DNA from: Oscillospiraceae bacterium
Lineage (GTDB): Bacteria > Bacillota > Clostridia > Oscillospirales > SIG627
DNA length: 37,346 bases
Assembly (NCBI GenBank): GCA_015063985.1
Contig: SVTC01000022.1
Location: 1 to 37,346 of the forward strand
Reading direction: 5' to 3'
The notes beneath the pieces are model-generated. The model had not been told where the DNA came from, did not search any database, and saw only the letters and a list, made by a program, of their open reading frames with translations. The position numbers were made by a program, and so were the translations under genes. Of the stretch, positions 35,605 through 37,346 are shown piece after piece. Position 1 is the stretch's first letter; every line of letters begins with the position of its first letter.

Positions 35605-36643
35605 TTCTTATCCTTTCTTCCATATCATCCTCGCTATCGCCGGACGTTATTCTTGCCGTGATATAATCAAGCTTTGCGATAGCTCGGGAGTAATCCATTC
35701 TCTTGGGACCGATAAGTCCCACTGCACCGGTGACTCCGCTCTCCATATTGAAGGGTCTGACTATAAAGCTCGCGCCGTCCAGACGTCCGTCCTCGGTTCC
35801 GATATATACGTTCAGCCTTTTCTGCGGATCGTAGGTCATTTTTTCAATAAGCTCTTGCTTTTCCTCTATAAGCTTTACCAGCTCCCTTGCCCTGACCGCA
35901 TCGGAAAACTCGGGATACTCCAAAAGATTGGAGATGCCGTCGACGTTTAGCTCGTATTCGCTGAGCTGACTTATTACCTCGTACACTATCCTCAATATCG
36001 GCCCGATCAGATCTCGAAAACCCCCGAGGCTTTGCTCCATAAACATTATCTTATCAAAGCTTAAGCTTCCGATCTCGGTGTTTGCCAAATAATCGTTCAG
36101 TATTCGATTTATAGACATCACAACGTCGGGAGACAACTCTGCATCGGTGTGAACGTGGCGGGTCTTTACATGACTGTCGGAGGTGATCATAACCAGCAGA
36201 AAACTGAGAGGATCTACAAAGACACATTCAAATTTTCTGATAAAGCCTCTCTTGGGCTTCTTGCTGACCGTTACCGCAGTGTAGTTGGTCAATTTGGAAA
36301 GAAGATGTGTAGTCTCGGAAAATATGTTGTTAAACTCGTTAAGCTTTTCCTTGAGAAGTGAGTTCATCACCAATATCTCATCCAGGGTCAGCTTATATCG
36401 CTCCATAAGATTTCCAACGTACTCTCTGTAGCCGGAATTTGTAGGCACTCTTCCCGAGGAGGTATGCAAATGCTCTAAATAGCCCATACTCTCCAGATCG
36501 CTCATTTCGTTTCTTATGGTGGCACTGGAAAGACCAAAGTCCAATTTATCCGTAAGGTATTTGGAGCTCACCGGTTCACCGGAGGCTATGTAGGCATCCA
36601 CAACAGTCTTGAGGATGTGTTTTTTTCTGTCACTCAATTCCAT
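35582..36643 (-). CDS. hrcA: Heat-inducible transcription repressor HrcA
   Basis: A 353-residue repressor of class I heat-shock genes that binds CIRCE and depends on GroE for activity. The N-terminal winged helix has SSKYLTDKLDFGLSSATIRN, then EMSDLESMGYLEHLHTSSGR. The central domain includes SLGGFRDLIG-type residues. The C-terminal part has VYIGTEDG and GAVGLIGPKRMDYSRAIA. AAAGGGGG lies ~10 nt ahead of the ATG. The CIRCE element lies 45 bp upstream, so it autoregulates. Confidence 0.97.
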
Positions 36644-36687
36644 TACCGGCGCCCCCTTTCAGGATAAAAAAGCTTTAATTTTATGAA

Positions 36688-36714
36688 TTAGCACTCACAC
36701 TATTAAAGTGCTAA
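36688..36714 (-). promoter_or_regulatory. CIRCE operator
   Basis: TTAGCACTC (36688-36696), 9-bp spacer, AAGTGCTAA (36706-36714). It matches the CIRCE consensus except for one base in the second arm (A for G). It lies at the start site of the hrcA operon, so HrcA binding would block initiation. Confidence 0.93.
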
Positions 36715-36717
36715 TCC

Positions 36718-36755
36718 TTTATACATAATATACTATTTTAGTCAAAGAAAGTCAA
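36718..36755 (-). promoter_or_regulatory. Heat-shock operon promoter(s)
   Basis: Two overlapping candidates on the minus strand: TTGACT (36755-36750), 17 bp, TATATT (36732-36727); and TTGACT (36745-36740), 16 bp, TATAAA (36723-36718). The second puts the start within the CIRCE arm. Confidence 0.7.
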
Positions 36756-36841
36756 GGCAAAAATTGAATTTTATTGTTAAAATTGTATGAATAGGCACCA
36801 AAATCCTACTAAAAAAGCCCTCCCCCGTCATTGTGCCCGTC

Positions 36842-36887
36842 AATGCCCTCGAGAGTTATTTTTTTCGGCATAAATAACTCGGGCATT
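36842..36887. repeat. Large interrupted palindrome
   Basis: AATGCCC (36842-36848) and GGGCATT (36881-36887) enclose GAGTTATTT (36853-36861) and AAATAACTC (36872-36880), with a TCGA bulge on the left and a ten-base loop. All 16 arm bases pair. It sits 43 bp ahead of the repeat-array promoter. It might be an operator, an element end or a replication/transfer structure. Confidence 0.75.
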
Positions 36888-36929
36888 AATGCTTTGGATA
36901 ATTAAACCAACAAATTAAATCAAAAAACA

Positions 36930-36958
36930 TTGACAAAGCTTAAAAACTGTAATATAAT
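36930..36958 (+). promoter_or_regulatory. Consensus promoter in front of the 199-bp array
   Basis: TTGACA (36930-36935), 17-bp spacer, TATAAT (36953-36958). The start site would be near 36965, about 8 bp before the first unit. Confidence 0.85.
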
Positions 36959-36972
36959 ATAAATGTTGCAAT

Positions 36973-37346
36973 GGTATCAACAAGAAGCCCGCAGGTTCCT
37001 GCGGCTCATATCACTCAACTTAATATCGAGATGTCCCTTAAGCTTGGTAGAGCGCCAAGTTCGGGATGCAAAGCGCCGTCGAAATGCCACGGTGTGGCGT
37101 TTGGGGGGCGGTTTGACGGCAGATACCCGATGAACTCGAGCCAATTCATTGGCGATGAGCGAATCGTTGGTATCAACGAGAAGAAGCCCGCAGGTTCCTG
37201 CGGCCCATAGCATACAACCTAATATCGAGATGTCCCTTAAGCTTGGTAGAGCGCCAAGTTCGGGATGCAAAGCGCCGTCGAAATGCCACGGTGTGGCGTT
37301 TAGGGGGCGGTTTGACGGCAGATACCCGATGAACTCGAGCCAATTC
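36973..37346 (+). repeat. Tandem array of 199-bp structured units, truncated by the window edge
   Basis: Unit 1 runs from GGTATCAAC at 36973; unit 2 begins with the same word at 37169. From ~36984 on the two match with a 199-bp offset and few differences (around 37005-37021, one at ~37102, and a 3-bp insertion at the start of unit 2). Conserved foldable parts include CCGCAGG/CCTGCGG (36989-37004) and AGCTTGG/CCAAGTT (37041-37061) inside GTCCC/GGGAT. GCCGTC-GAAA with TTTGACGGC (37075-37120) encloses GCCAC/GTGGC. CCAAT/ATTGG is at 37141-37152. A stretch resembling the 5' half of a tRNA-Pro lies at 37028-37066. 199 is not a multiple of three, so no shared reading frame exists. Confidence 0.85.

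Noticed and set aside
36977-37270. Minus-strand 97-residue ORF through the 199-bp repeat
   Set aside because: It spans both copies, and the 199-bp period breaks any shared frame, so the two copies encode different peptides. No ribosome binding site and no family; the unit is better explained as RNA or structural DNA.

Overview
The window is a bacterial chromosome segment, most likely from an uncultured gut-type Clostridia species (Bacillota). The evidence is the hrcA-grpE-dnaK-dnaJ heat-shock operon with a CIRCE operator, a YtvI-type and a YitT-type membrane protein, NrdR, RsmA, a 65-residue zinc-type L31, and strong TTGACA-17-TATAAT promoters. The class is an inference from gene content; nothing here fixes the species. 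Core genes are moderately GC-balanced and densely packed. Two stretches (1-1.8 kb and 4.1-9.06 kb) are looser, partly AT-rich and carry remnants and repeats.

Layout. 1-1.8 kb: a small accessory island on the minus strand (CpXC-domain gene between a frameshifted remnant and a tiny ORF with an in-frame TGA), bracketed by two arrays of short hairpins. A promoter at 143-171 drives an unidentified RNA out of the left edge. Then come tRNA-Ser(GGA), rsmA and a CmpB-like membrane protein. 4.1-9.06 kb: an accessory block with two copies of the 3' end of a phage terminase large-subunit gene, each followed by a strong promoter and an unknown gene (a PEGA/coiled-coil membrane protein; a protein with a PH-like C-terminus). 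It also holds several very small genes, a protein with an expanded pentapeptide repeat, and two families of duplicated terminators.

9.06-36.7 kb: housekeeping DNA. Minus strand: rpmE, hflX-parC, vanY-nrdR, ytvI. Plus strand: hom, nitroreductase, htrA, then a four-gene ABC-2 export operon resembling GldA/GldF/GldG plus a DUF4340 protein. Next are a membrane-anchored unknown, a HAD phosphatase, a CBM9-like protein and a GNAT enzyme. The divergent pair cca / acyl-ACP thioesterase-tgt-MBL hydrolase follows, then the heat-shock operon with yitT at its end.

36.7-37.35 kb: upstream of the heat-shock promoter there is a large palindrome, a consensus plus-strand promoter, and the start of a tandem array of 199-bp units. 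The units have high predicted RNA structure and contain a segment resembling the 5' half of a proline tRNA. The window ends inside the second unit. This array is the strongest candidate for something undescribed. The paired terminase-tail cassettes and the hairpin arrays come next.
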